DNA of 64,000 nt from Xanthomarina maritima (GCF_008084905.1 NZ_VSFC01000052.1:124001-188000), one strand, 5' to 3'; counted from the stretch's first letter, positions 51,201 to 59,571 are shown. The notes: a model not told the origin generated them from the letters alone. Program-made: numbers and translations.

Positions 51201-52155
51201 AGCTGTTGGAGGTATGGTATTAACACAAACGGTTGAAGGCAGAGAACGCTATGGTGTTCGTGTGCGATACCCAAGAGAATTACGAGCAAATCCAACAGAC
51301 TTACAACAGATTTATGTGCCAGTTTCAACAGGTCGTCCTGTGCCTTTAAGCGAATTGGCAACCATTCGCTACGAACAAGGGCCACAAGTCATTAAAAGTG
51401 AAGACACCTTTTTAGTAGGTTATGTCTTGTTCGATAAACAAGCTGGTTTTGCAGAAGTAAGCGTTGTTGAACATGCACAAGCCTTAATTCAAGAAAAGAT
51501 AGAATCTGGTGAATTGATTGTTCCAAAAGGAATCAACTATGCATTCACAGGAACTTACGAAAATCAATTACGAGCAGAAAAAACGCTATCCGTTGTTGTG
51601 CCATTAGCTTTGACAATCATCTTTTTAATTCTGTATTTCCAATTCCGTTCAGTAAGCACATCACTCATGGTGTTTACAGGAATTGCAGTGGCCTTTGCTG
51701 GTGGTTTTATAATGATATGGCTCTATGGACAAGATTGGTTTTTAAACTTCAATGTCTTTGGTGAAAATCTGCGTGATTTATTCCAAATGCATCCCATTAA
51801 TTTGAGTGTTGCTGTTTGGGTTGGGTTTATTGCCCTTTTCGGAATTGCAACCGATGATGGTGTAGTAATGGCAACCTATTTAACGCAAACTTTTGATAGA
51901 AATACACCAGAAAATAAAAAGGAAATTAGAGCGTCCATAGTAGAAGCAGGAGAAAAACGTATCAGACCTTGTTTGATGACCACAGCAACCACTATTCTAG
52001 CCTTGCTGCCAATATTAACCTCTACAGGGCGAGGTAGTGATATTATGATTCCTATGGCCATCCCAAGTTTTGGAGGCATGCTTATAGCCTTAATCACCTT
52101 ATTTGTAGTTCCCGTATTATATAGCTGGAAAGCTGAGTTTAAAGTGAAAAGCTAA
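48283..52155 (+). CDS. cusA: CusA/CzcA-family heavy-metal efflux RND transporter
   Basis: This 1290-residue inner-membrane pump is longer than E. coli CusA (about 1040) through the flavobacterial extra helices (about residues 550-640) and two repeat-derived insertions. Markers are TKWDGRSPQDIEDQITYPL, RSSSMFGFSSIYIIFEE, the proton-relay segment VDVGVILSENIIRHLDE in TM4, LNEGSFLLMPTSMPHSGVE and TDDGVVMATYLTQTF. The Met-containing METR-type segment IETRLVMLQTGMRAPMGIKV and copper-type neighbours favour Cu(I)/Ag(I). It pumps metal through a CusB adaptor and TolC-like channel, all present here. Repeats occupy about residues 446-476 and 807-836, and the last codons with stop also lie in a repeat. 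Confidence 0.93.
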   Translation: MLNKSIKFLIENKLVAVLLLVLFVGWGTVNAPFNWGTGFLPSNPVAVDAIPDIGENQQIVFTKWDGRSPQDIEDQITYPLTTTLLGIPGVKTIRSSSMFGFSSIYIIFEEDIEFYWSRSRILEKLNSLPSGLLPEGVNPALGPDATGLGQIFWYTLEGRDENGNVTGGWDLQELRSIQDYYVKYALSSASGVSEVASIGGYVQEYQVDVNPELMRQYNIGLNQVVKAVKESNKDIGAQTLEINQAEYLVRGLGYVKSIEDIENAVVTSEDYTAIRIKDIGKVSLGPAIRRGILDKEGAEVVGAAVVARYGANPMEVINNVKAKISELSAGLPSKVLADGRTSQVTIVPFYDRTVLIQETLDTLNEALTLEILITILVIIIMVFNLRASILISGLLPVAVLMVFIAMKFFGVDANIVALSGIAIAIGTMVDVGVILSENIIRHLDESEKRTVKSEKLKVNSEKLEVNGEVLHPFQNDKRSINQIVYNATAEVSGAIVTAVMTTIISFIPVFTMIGAEGKLFRPLAFTKTFALTASIIVALFLIPPFAAFLFRKKPIKTTFKTILNGVLIALGIVAIVYGYWLGLILIAFGITALLNLQNKITDKQANLINIIISASAIIFLLAKYWRPLGVDKSIFWNLIFVSVICFGLLGVFSLFIKYYTRILRWCLDNKLVFLSVPTAIVIAGFFIMKNTGKEFMPSLNEGSFLLMPTSMPHSGVEENKRVLQQLDMAVASIPEIETVVGKAGRTESALDPAPLSMYENIIQYKPEYMLNEQGERQRYKINEDGLFELKDGRLAFDGSDRLKESSGRVSRGTSDVSRPNASRYNSDEKSESLEVTTNVEQSQLVEDKDGEYYRNWRPEIESPDDIWNEIVRVTKLPGVTSAPKLQPIETRLVMLQTGMRAPMGIKVKGQDLKQIEAFGVQLENIIKEAEGVKKEAVFADRIVGKPYLLIDIDREKIARYGVSIEEVQNVLKVAVGGMVLTQTVEGRERYGVRVRYPRELRANPTDLQQIYVPVSTGRPVPLSELATIRYEQGPQVIKSEDTFLVGYVLFDKQAGFAEVSVVEHAQALIQEKIESGELIVPKGINYAFTGTYENQLRAEKTLSVVVPLALTIIFLILYFQFRSVSTSLMVFTGIAVAFAGGFIMIWLYGQDWFLNFNVFGENLRDLFQMHPINLSVAVWVGFIALFGIATDDGVVMATYLTQTFDRNTPENKKEIRASIVEAGEKRIRPCLMTTATTILALLPILTSTGRGSDIMIPMAIPSFGGMLIALITLFVVPVLYSWKAEFKVKS
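49618..49710 (+). repeat. GTGAAAA-type repeat plus TTCAGAATGAC unit inside cusA
   Basis: In-frame block made of AGTGAAAAGCGAACAGTTAA, then AGTGAAAAGTTAAAAGTGAA and further variants, followed by GGTTCTTCACCCTTTTCAGA-type sequence and ATGAC. It encodes a charged stretch (SEKRTVKSEKLKVNSEKLEV) in the cytoplasmic loop after TM4 of CusA. The same repeat family recurs at 52141 and, inverted, at 52625. Confidence 0.75.
50701..50790 (+). repeat. Palindromic intergenic-type repeat inserted in frame in cusA
   Basis: Nested inverted repeats: TGTATCGAGA (50727-50736) with TCTCGATACA (50746-50755), 10 bp; TTCTGAT with ATCAGAA (50757-50775); outer CGAGTGA (50720-50726) with TCACTCG (50776-50782) and GTCAC (50709-50713) with GTGAC (50785-50789). 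It encodes about 30 low-complexity residues in a periplasmic loop. The pattern looks like the short intergenic repeats of flavobacteria. Confidence 0.8.
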
Positions 52156-52222
52156 AAGTGAACAGTGAAAAGTGAACAGTGAAAAGTGAACAGTAAAAAG
52201 TGAAAAACTAAAAGTGAAAAGT
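52141..52222 (+). repeat. GTGAAAA/GTGAACA tandem repeat array
   Basis: Repeated units AGTGAACAGTGAAA with AAAAAGTGAAAAACTAAAAG at the end. The first unit supplies the last codons and TAA of cusA; the array ends two bases before the ATG of the four-helix gene. Confidence 0.8.
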
Positions 52223-52223
52223 T

Positions 52224-52577
52224 ATGAGTAAAAGTATCTTAAAAGACAAGAGCTATGATTTTGCAATATTAATTGTAAAACTATCTCAATCATTAGTAAA
52301 TGAAAAAAAGGAATATGTTTTAAGCAAACAACTATTAAGAAGCGGAACGGCCGTTGGAGCAATAATTCGCGAAGCTGAATTTGCTCAAAGCAAAGCTGAC
52401 TTTATAAATAAAATGAGTATTTCACTAAAGGAAGCTAATGAAACTTTGTACTGGCTAGACTTGTTAAAAGATACTGATTATGTAACCGAAGAAGCGCATT
52501 TATTTCATTATAACTTAAATAAAGAATTGATTGCAATGTTGGTTAGTTCAATTAAAACAACAAAATCCAGATTGTAA
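52224..52577 (+). CDS. Four-helix-bundle protein (23S rRNA intervening-sequence protein family)
   Basis: This 117-residue protein matches the TIGR02436 four-helix-bundle family: YDFAILIVKLSQSLVNEKK, LSKQLLRSGTAVGAIIREAE, ADFINKMSISLKEANETLYW. Relatives are encoded in rRNA intervening sequences, and Avd-type proteins of diversity-generating retroelements share the fold. It interrupts the cusA-cusC gene order and lies between a GTGAAAA array and an inverted copy of it, so it looks like a mobile cargo gene rather than a metal-resistance gene. Confidence 0.88.
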   Translation: MSKSILKDKSYDFAILIVKLSQSLVNEKKEYVLSKQLLRSGTAVGAIIREAEFAQSKADFINKMSISLKEANETLYWLDLLKDTDYVTEEAHLFHYNLNKELIAMLVSSIKTTKSRL

Positions 52578-52578
52578 A

Positions 52579-53871
52579 ATGATAAATTTAAAACACATAA
52601 ATCAAAAGCGAAAGCGTGTCGTAATTTTTAGTTTTTCGCTTTTCACTTTTCACTTCAAAAGCGTCTTAATTACTGCTATTTTACTTTGTTCTATCAATTC
52701 AATAAATAGTCAATCGCTAGATGTATTGGTAACTGAAGCTTTAGAAAGCAATCCAGAAATTCAAAAATTTGAGTTGCAATACAAAAGAGTTTCAGAAAAG
52801 GTAAACGAAGTCAATACCATTCCAAATACCGAATTTGGTGTAGGTTACTTTGTAAGCGAACCAGAAACACGAACAGGAGCGCAACGCTTTAAAGTATCGG
52901 CTAAACAAATGTTACCGTGGTTTGGCACCATTACTTCACGAGAAAATTATATCAGTTCGTTAGCTGATGCCAAATATGAAGACATTGTTATTGCCAAACG
53001 AAAATTGATGGCTTCCGTATCACAATCCTATTATAATTTATACGCCAACAAAGCCAAACAAGAAGTGCTAACAGAAAACATTAAACTGTTGGAGACCTAT
53101 GAAACATTAGCATTAACCTCTGTTGAGGTTGGTAAAGCATCTGCTGTAGATGTGTTGCGATTTCAAATGCGTCAAAATGAAATGCAACAACTAAAAGATG
53201 TTTTAAGTCAACAGTTTTTAGCAGAACAAACGAATCTGAATAACCTTTTGAACAGAGAAAATAATGTTACTGTTACTGTGGTAGAGAGCTTAATGATGCC
53301 TTCAGAAGACTTTGAAATCACTACTAAAAATTTAGCATTACATCCTGAATTGTTGAAGTATGACAAACTATATCAATCCATAGAGCAATCCGAATTACTA
53401 AACCAAAAAGAAAACAGTCCCATGATTGGTTTTGGATTAGACTATATTAATGTAGAACCAAGACCAGATATGAATTTCTCGGATAACGGGAAAGATATTG
53501 TAATGCCTATGGTTTCGGTTTCCATTCCAATTTTTAATAAAAAATATAAATCTCAAACCAAGCAAAATGAGTTAGAACAGCAAGAAATAACAGCTCAAAA
53601 ACAAGAACGATTAAATACTTTGGAAACGCTTTTAAGCAAAGCCATCAACGAACGTATTTCGGCAAGAATAAGTTATGAGACTCAAACCAAGAACTTAAAA
53701 CAAGCCAAAGATGCTGAAGATATTTTAATCAAAAGCTACGAAACAGGAACGATCAATTTTAATGATGTTTTGGATATTCAAGAACTACAATTAAAGTTTC
53801 AAATGAACCAAATAGAGTCTATTAAGGGCTACTATGTGCAAAGCACTATAATTAATTATTTAATACAATAG
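52579..53871 (+). CDS. TolC-family outer-membrane efflux protein (CusC-like)
   Basis: This 430-residue protein starts at the ATG at 52579, one base after the four-helix gene stop; the open frame extends 16 codons upstream. The signal peptide core VLITAILLCSINSINSQS is preceded by VVIFSFSLFTFHFKS, which is encoded by an inverted GTGAAAA repeat. The mature part has the long coiled-coil helices of OEP/TolC proteins (LETYETLALTSVEVGKASAV; LKQAKDAEDILIKSYETGTI). It forms the outer-membrane channel of the CusA/CusB pump. Confidence 0.9.
   Translation: MINLKHINQKRKRVVIFSFSLFTFHFKSVLITAILLCSINSINSQSLDVLVTEALESNPEIQKFELQYKRVSEKVNEVNTIPNTEFGVGYFVSEPETRTGAQRFKVSAKQMLPWFGTITSRENYISSLADAKYEDIVIAKRKLMASVSQSYYNLYANKAKQEVLTENIKLLETYETLALTSVEVGKASAVDVLRFQMRQNEMQQLKDVLSQQFLAEQTNLNNLLNRENNVTVTVVESLMMPSEDFEITTKNLALHPELLKYDKLYQSIEQSELLNQKENSPMIGFGLDYINVEPRPDMNFSDNGKDIVMPMVSVSIPIFNKKYKSQTKQNELEQQEITAQKQERLNTLETLLSKAINERISARISYETQTKNLKQAKDAEDILIKSYETGTINFNDVLDIQELQLKFQMNQIESIKGYYVQSTIINYLIQ
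52625..52656 (-). repeat. Inverted GTGAAAA repeat inside the TolC signal-peptide region
   Basis: Minus strand reads GAAGTGAAAAGTGAAAAGCG then AAAAACTAAAAA, matching the array at 52195-52220 in the opposite orientation. The four-helix gene lies between the two. Confidence 0.72.
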
Positions 53872-53960
53872 TAATGATATGAGCAGATGTATTATTTTAA
53901 ATCTAATCAAGATTTTTAAAAGCGAATTATATCTGTCCATTAAGAAAAAATAAACAACAG

Positions 53961-56498
53961 ATGAAACACACCTATCACATACACGGAATGACTTGCAACG
54001 GTTGTCGTACTCACGTAGAAGAAACACTTTCAAAAGTGGAAGGTGTTTCAAAAGCAACAGTCAATTTAGAAAAGGCCGAAGCCACCATCGAAATGGCATT
54101 GCATATTCCTATAGAGACCTTTCAAGAAGCCTTAAAAAATGATGGTGGGAGATACAGTATCCATAATCAAGGCGAAAAGCCCCACCCAGCCTCCCCAAAG
54201 GGGAGGAGCCAAAAAAAAGAGGAAACACATGCGCACAAGAGTAAAAACAGCCCCCTTCGGTGGTTGGGGGCTTTTTATTGTCCTATGCATTGCGAAGGCG
54301 ATAAAACTTATGAAAAACCAGGCGATTGTCCTGTTTGCGGCATGGATTTGGTCGAAGAACAAAATCTATCATCGGCTACAACAGAACAATGGACGTGTCC
54401 AATGCACCCAGAAGTTATAAAGGATGAGGCAGGTTCGTGTACTATTTGCGGTATGGATTTAGTACCAATGAAACCTGACCTTTCAGCTGAAGAAAAGACC
54501 TATAAAAAATTATTGAAGAAGTTTTGGATAGCAACTGCATTCACATTACCAATATTCTTAATTGCCATGAGCGAAATGCTCAACAACAACCCATTATACG
54601 ATATCATGGAACAGAAATATTGGAATTGGATTCAGTTTGCATTATCTATTCCAGTTGTATTTTATGCCACGTGGATGTTCTTTGAACGTGCTTATAGAAG
54701 TATAAAAACGTGGAACCTCAATATGTTTACCCTCATTGGGATTGGCGCAGGTGTGGCTTGGTTATTTAGTGTTGTAGGTATGTTGTTTCCAGATGTGTTT
54801 CCGGCACAGTTTAAAACAGACCATGGAGCTGTGCATGTCTATTTTGAGGCAGCAACTGTTATTCTAACCTTGGTGCTTTTAGGGCAGTTGTTAGAAGCTC
54901 GTGCCCATAGTAAAACCAATTCGGCTGTCAAAGAATTATTAAAGTTAGCACCCAATAAAGCTATAAAAGTAGTTGATGGCGAAGATGTTGAAGTAACCAT
55001 TGATGCTATTGAATTAAATGATATCCTAAAAGTAAAACCAGGTGATAAAATTCCTGTGGATGGTGTGATAACCGAAGGCGAAACAACCATTGACGAATCT
55101 ATGATTACAGGAGAACCCATTCCTGTAAACAAATCTCAAGATGATAAAGTAAGTAGCGGAACCATTAATGGGAATCAATCCTTTTTAATGAAAGCTGAAA
55201 AAGTAGGAAGTGACACCTTACTCTCACAAATCATCCATATGGTTAATGATGCCAGTAGAAGTCGCGCACCTATTCAAAATTTAGCAGATAAGGTGTCAGG
55301 TTATTTTGTGCCTGTAGTCGTTCTTATTTCTATCATCACTTTTATTGTATGGTCTATTTGGGGACCAGAACCCGTGTATGTATATGCCTTGGTCAATGCC
55401 ATTGCTGTTCTAATCATTGCGTGTCCTTGTGCCTTGGGATTGGCAACACCTATGTCTGTAATGGTTGGTGTGGGAAAAGGTGCTCAAAATGGTGTACTGA
55501 TTAAAAATGCCGAAGCTCTCGAAAAAATGGATAAGGTAAATACACTTATAGTTGACAAAACAGGAACCATAACCGAAGGGAAACCAACAGTAGAAACAGT
55601 AGGAGCTTTTGGTGATAGCTTTAACGAAAAACAAGTATTGAGTTATATAGTATCCTTAAACAATAATAGCGAACATCCATTAGCGGAAGCAACAGTTAAA
55701 TATGGAAAAGAACATAATGCTGAAATAATAAAATCTGAAAACTTTAGTGCTGTCACAGGAAAAGGTGTTGAAGCTATCATAAATGATAAAAAAGTAGCAT
55801 TAGGAAATCCTAAAATGATGGACTATGCCAAAGCAGATATTACTTCTAAAATGAAAGACGAAGCTAAAACGTATCAAAAGCAAGGTAAAACAGTTTCTTA
55901 TTTATCAATAGATGAAAGCGTTGTTGGCTATGTAGTTATAGGCGATAAAATAAAAGAAACAAGTGCTAAAGCTATTAAAACACTACAAGATAAAGGCATT
56001 GATGTTATAATGCTCACGGGCGACAATCACGATACGGCACAAGCAGTAGCATCAGAACTAAATCTGGCAGATTTTAAAGCCAGTATGTTACCAGAAGACA
56101 AGCTTAAAGAAGTAGAAAAATTACAAGAAAAAGGAAAGGTGGTTGCCATGGCAGGTGATGGCATTAACGATGCACCAGCATTGGCAAAAAGCGATGTAGG
56201 TATTGCCATGGGAACAGGCACAGATGTGGCTATAGAAAGTGCCATGATAACCTTGGTAAAAGGTGATTTACACGGCATTGTAAAGGCCAGAAATTTAAGT
56301 CATTCTGTGATGAAAAACATTAAACAAAATCTATTTTTTGCGCTTATTTATAACACCTTAGGTGTGCCAATAGCCGCAGGCGTGTTGTTTCCTTTTTTCG
56401 GCATATTACTCTCGCCAATGATAGCAGCTTTAGCCATGAGTTTTAGCTCTGTTTCTGTAATAGGAAATGCACTACGATTAAGAACAGCAAAAGTATAA
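53961..56498 (+). CDS. copA: Heavy-metal P-type ATPase (CopA-like)
   Basis: This 845-residue ATPase has an HMA domain (GMTCNGC, Cys12/Cys15), two heavy-metal-binding modules (FYCPMHCEGDKTY...DCPVCGMDL and TCPMHPEVIKDEAGSCTICG), a CPC motif in IIACPCALGLATP (488-490), the phosphorylated Asp in VDKTGTITEGKP (about 532), NSEHPLAEAT and GDGINDAPALAKSD. These define a P1B-1 Cu(I)/Ag(I) exporter of the inner membrane. Residues about 74-104 in the linker between HMA and metal modules are repeat-derived. It follows the TolC-like gene by 89 bases. Confidence 0.95.
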   Translation: MKHTYHIHGMTCNGCRTHVEETLSKVEGVSKATVNLEKAEATIEMALHIPIETFQEALKNDGGRYSIHNQGEKPHPASPKGRSQKKEETHAHKSKNSPLRWLGAFYCPMHCEGDKTYEKPGDCPVCGMDLVEEQNLSSATTEQWTCPMHPEVIKDEAGSCTICGMDLVPMKPDLSAEEKTYKKLLKKFWIATAFTLPIFLIAMSEMLNNNPLYDIMEQKYWNWIQFALSIPVVFYATWMFFERAYRSIKTWNLNMFTLIGIGAGVAWLFSVVGMLFPDVFPAQFKTDHGAVHVYFEAATVILTLVLLGQLLEARAHSKTNSAVKELLKLAPNKAIKVVDGEDVEVTIDAIELNDILKVKPGDKIPVDGVITEGETTIDESMITGEPIPVNKSQDDKVSSGTINGNQSFLMKAEKVGSDTLLSQIIHMVNDASRSRAPIQNLADKVSGYFVPVVVLISIITFIVWSIWGPEPVYVYALVNAIAVLIIACPCALGLATPMSVMVGVGKGAQNGVLIKNAEALEKMDKVNTLIVDKTGTITEGKPTVETVGAFGDSFNEKQVLSYIVSLNNNSEHPLAEATVKYGKEHNAEIIKSENFSAVTGKGVEAIINDKKVALGNPKMMDYAKADITSKMKDEAKTYQKQGKTVSYLSIDESVVGYVVIGDKIKETSAKAIKTLQDKGIDVIMLTGDNHDTAQAVASELNLADFKASMLPEDKLKEVEKLQEKGKVVAMAGDGINDAPALAKSDVGIAMGTGTDVAIESAMITLVKGDLHGIVKARNLSHSVMKNIKQNLFFALIYNTLGVPIAAGVLFPFFGILLSPMIAALAMSFSSVSVIGNALRLRTAKV
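54180..54272 (+). repeat. GC-rich palindromic repeat inserted in frame in copA
   Basis: Two hairpins: CCTCCCC-AAA-GGGGAGG (54190-54206) and AGCCCCC-(10 bases)-GGGGGCT (54249-54272), the latter followed by TTTTT, so it is terminator-like. Local GC is far above the surroundings. It encodes a low-complexity linker (HPASPKGRSQKKEETHAHKS and a few more residues). Confidence 0.8.
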
Positions 56499-56502
56499 TT
56501 AT

Positions 56503-57294
56503 ATGCAGAAAACAATTTTTAAAATATCAAAAATGGATTGTCCTTCTGAAGAAAATCTAATCAAGATGAAACTATCTGATATAGATGGTATTAAAAAACT
56601 TGATTTTGATTTAGAAGAAAGAACTTTAATTATCTATCATAATTGTAATGTGGATTTAATTAGTAAATCCATTAAAGAATTAAAATTAAATGAAAGTTTA
56701 ATCGGTTCAGAAGAAACAGATACAATAATTACTGAATCTACAAAGAATCAATCCAAACTGTTGTGGACAGTTCTAATAATAAACTTTGCGTTTTTTATTG
56801 TTGAAATGAGTACAGGTCTTATTTCAAAATCGATGGGATTAGTGGCTGATAGTTTAGATATGTTGGCAGATTCATTTGTTTACGGATTAAGTTTAATAGC
56901 TGTTGGTGGTACTGTTTTAAAAAAGAAACGTATTGCAAAATATGCAGGTTATTTTCAGATAACACTCGCAATTATAGGAATTGTTGAGGTAATACGTAGA
57001 TTTTTAGGCTATGAAGCGCTACCTGTATTTTCAACAATGATTATCGTTTCAATATTTGCTTTGATTGCAAACGGCATTTGCTTGTACCTCTTACAAAAAT
57101 TTAAAAGTCAAGAAGCACATATGCGTGCCAGTATGATTTTTACATCTAACGATATTATAATAAATCTTGGCGTAATTACAGCAGGTGTTTTAGTCAATTG
57201 GCTGCATTCTGGTATTCCAGATTTAATAATAGGCATCATAGTATTTGGATTGGTGATACAAGGTGCATTCAGGATATTAAAATTAAGTAAGTAA
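56503..57294 (+). CDS. Cation diffusion facilitator with N-terminal HMA-like domain
   Basis: This 263-residue protein has an N-terminal ferredoxin-like HMA-type region (ISKMDCPSEENLIKMKL, one Cys instead of CxxC; about residues 1-70). A CDF-type membrane domain follows, with the AMGLVADSLDMLADSFVYG metal site (SMGLVADSLDMLADS) and TSNDIIINLGVITAG. It is a truncated CDF without the usual C-terminal cytoplasmic domain. It lies 4 bases after copA. Confidence 0.85.
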   Translation: MQKTIFKISKMDCPSEENLIKMKLSDIDGIKKLDFDLEERTLIIYHNCNVDLISKSIKELKLNESLIGSEETDTIITESTKNQSKLLWTVLIINFAFFIVEMSTGLISKSMGLVADSLDMLADSFVYGLSLIAVGGTVLKKKRIAKYAGYFQITLAIIGIVEVIRRFLGYEALPVFSTMIIVSIFALIANGICLYLLQKFKSQEAHMRASMIFTSNDIIINLGVITAGVLVNWLHSGIPDLIIGIIVFGLVIQGAFRILKLSK

Positions 57295-57320
57295 AAAGTT
57301 TAACAATAAAATCAAAAAAT

Positions 57321-57803
57321 ATGGAAAATTCAAAAGAACACTTAAACAACCGAAATTACAAAACCTTCTTTATCATGTTGGCTTGCTCATTTGTAGCAAT
57401 GTACATCACCATGTATTTAAATACCTATTCCATAGACCACGTATGGTTTAGTTTAACACGCTTTTATATGACCTGTTTAGGGATTTCAACCATGGCAGTC
57501 ATCATGTGGTTTTATATGCGAAAAATGTATAATGATAAAAAGAAGAATATCGCCATACTTGCAGGTAGTTTTATTCTGTTTGTTGGTGCATTAGGGTTGG
57601 TTAGAACACAAGCGCCAATTATTGGTGATGTCCTTTGGATGAAAGCCATGATACCACATCATTCTATCGCTATTTTAACAAGTGAAAGAGCAGATATTAA
57701 AGACCTAGAAGTTAAAAAATTAGCAGAAGACATTATTAAAGCACAACGTAAAGAAATAGAAGAAATGAAAGCCATGATAAAACGATTAGAAAATGAAAAA
57801 TAA
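57321..57803 (+). CDS. DUF305 family membrane protein
   Basis: This 160-residue protein has N-terminal membrane helices (FFIMLACSFVAMYITMYL; MAVIMWFYMRKMY; ILAGSFILFVGALGLVRT) and the DUF305 segment WMKAMIPHHSIAILTSERAD, whose Met/His pattern suggests metal binding. A charged coiled-coil tail ends the protein. It overlaps cusB by 11 bases. Confidence 0.87.
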   Translation: MENSKEHLNNRNYKTFFIMLACSFVAMYITMYLNTYSIDHVWFSLTRFYMTCLGISTMAVIMWFYMRKMYNDKKKNIAILAGSFILFVGALGLVRTQAPIIGDVLWMKAMIPHHSIAILTSERADIKDLEVKKLAEDIIKAQRKEIEEMKAMIKRLENEK

Positions 57804-59571
57804 TAAAATACTGATATACATTGGGTTGCTAGTAGCAGGTGTTCTATTAGGATGGTTGCTTTTTGGTGGCTCATCAAGCGAACAGACAGAACATAATCAC
57901 GATGTGGTTGCAGAGACCAATCAAATGTGGACCTGTTCTATGCATCCACAAATTATGCAACCAGAACCTGGTGATTGCCCTATTTGCGGTATGGATTTAA
58001 TTCCTGCCGAAAGTGGAAGTGATGGCCTATTAGCAGACCAATTCAAGTTAACCGAAAATGCGATGGCTTTAGCCAATATACAAACAACTATAGTCGGCAA
58101 AGGAAATGTTGATGGCAACACCCTTAAATTATCTGGTAAAATTGCTGAAAATGAAGAAGCCAATGCAGTACAGGTCAGTTATTTTTCAGGAAGAATAGAA
58201 CGTTTGAATGTGAGCTTTACAGGCGAAGAAGTTCGTAAAGGTCAATTATTGGCCACCATTTATTCGCCAGAATTGTATGCAGCACAACAAGAATTGATTA
58301 CAGCTTCATCATTAAAGGAATCGCAACCTGCATTATATAAAGCAGTTCGTAATAAATTGAAGTTGTGGAAGCTCTCTGAAAATCAAATCAATCAAATAGA
58401 AGAAACTGGAAAAGTAAAAGAAAACTTTCCAGTGTATGCAACGGTTTCAGGAACAGTTACTGAAAAATTAGTAGAACAAGGCGATTACATCAAACAAGGT
58501 CAACCATTGCTTAAAATTGCAAATCTCAATACGGTTTGGGCAAACTTTGATGTCTATGAAAATCAAATCGATGTATTTAAAAAGGGACAAGACGTTTTAG
58601 TGGCTACAAACGCTTATGCTAATAAGGAGTTTAAGGGGAAAGTAGATTTTATTGAACCCATTCTAAATACTAACACAAGAACAGTAACCTTACGTGTGGT
58701 ACTTACTAATAAAAACGATGTATTTAAACCAGGCATGTTTGTAACCGCCAATATTGAACGAGTTTCAAGAAGTCATGATGAGGTATTAACAATTCCAGCC
58801 TCTGCTGTACTTTGGACAGGAGAACGTTCTGTTGTGTATGTAAAAGTTAATCCTAATCAACCAGTTTTTGAAATGCGTGAAGTTACATTAGGCAATCAAA
58901 TTGGTAATGACTATGAAGTTTTAGAAGGCTTATTTGTTGGCAATGAAATAGTAACCAACGGAACGTTTACTGTTGATGCAGCAGCACAATTACAAGGTAA
59001 AAAATCTATGATGAATAAAGATGGTGGCAAAGTAATGACTGGTCACGAAGGACATTTAGGAATAGACAATAATGCATCAAAAAAAGAAAGTGATCATACT
59101 AATATGAACGAAAGATTGACAGTATCAGGGAAATTTCAAGAACAATTAAAAGTTGTTTACAATGATTATATCAATTTAAAAGATGCTTTAGTTAAAGAAG
59201 ATTCAAAAAACACTTCAGTTAATGCAACAAGTTTATTAAACAATTTAAGTAAAGTGAATATGAAATTATTATCAGACAACAATGCTCACACCCATTGGAT
59301 GTCATTAGTAGGCGACATACAATCTTCTGCAATCTCTATTTCTAAAACGTCAGATATAAAAGAACAAAGAGATCATTTCAAACATCTATCATCACACTTA
59401 ATAAATGCTGTACAATTGTTTGGTGTTAATGAAAAAGTGTATGTGGAATTTTGTCCCATGGCAGATAACAACAAGGGTGCGTATTGGTTAAGTAAAGAAG
59501 AAAAAGTAATCAATCCATATTTTGGTAGCGCCATGCTAACCTGTGGAGAAGTAAAACAAGTTATAGAATAA
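57793..59571 (+). CDS. cusB: CusB-like RND periplasmic adaptor with metal-binding and DUF3347 domains
   Basis: This 592-residue protein has an N-terminal anchor (IYIGLLVAGVLLGWLLFGG), a heavy-metal-binding module at about residues 45-72 (MWTCSMHPQIMQPEPGDCPI then CGMDL), and the adaptor core (barrel-sandwich SYFSGRIERLNVSFTGEEVR, lipoyl-like YATVSGTVTEKLVEQGDYIK). A C-terminal DUF3347 domain covers about 445-592 (VVYNDYINLKDALVKEDS; CPMADNNKGAYWLSKEEKVI). It bridges CusA and the TolC-like channel and probably passes Cu/Ag to the pump. Confidence 0.93.
   Translation: MKNNKILIYIGLLVAGVLLGWLLFGGSSSEQTEHNHDVVAETNQMWTCSMHPQIMQPEPGDCPICGMDLIPAESGSDGLLADQFKLTENAMALANIQTTIVGKGNVDGNTLKLSGKIAENEEANAVQVSYFSGRIERLNVSFTGEEVRKGQLLATIYSPELYAAQQELITASSLKESQPALYKAVRNKLKLWKLSENQINQIEETGKVKENFPVYATVSGTVTEKLVEQGDYIKQGQPLLKIANLNTVWANFDVYENQIDVFKKGQDVLVATNAYANKEFKGKVDFIEPILNTNTRTVTLRVVLTNKNDVFKPGMFVTANIERVSRSHDEVLTIPASAVLWTGERSVVYVKVNPNQPVFEMREVTLGNQIGNDYEVLEGLFVGNEIVTNGTFTVDAAAQLQGKKSMMNKDGGKVMTGHEGHLGIDNNASKKESDHTNMNERLTVSGKFQEQLKVVYNDYINLKDALVKEDSKNTSVNATSLLNNLSKVNMKLLSDNNAHTHWMSLVGDIQSSAISISKTSDIKEQRDHFKHLSSHLINAVQLFGVNEKVYVEFCPMADNNKGAYWLSKEEKVINPYFGSAMLTCGEVKQVIE

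Noticed and set aside
52141-52222. CRISPR array
   Set aside because: The units are short, A/G-rich and imperfect, with no spacers and no cas genes in the window.
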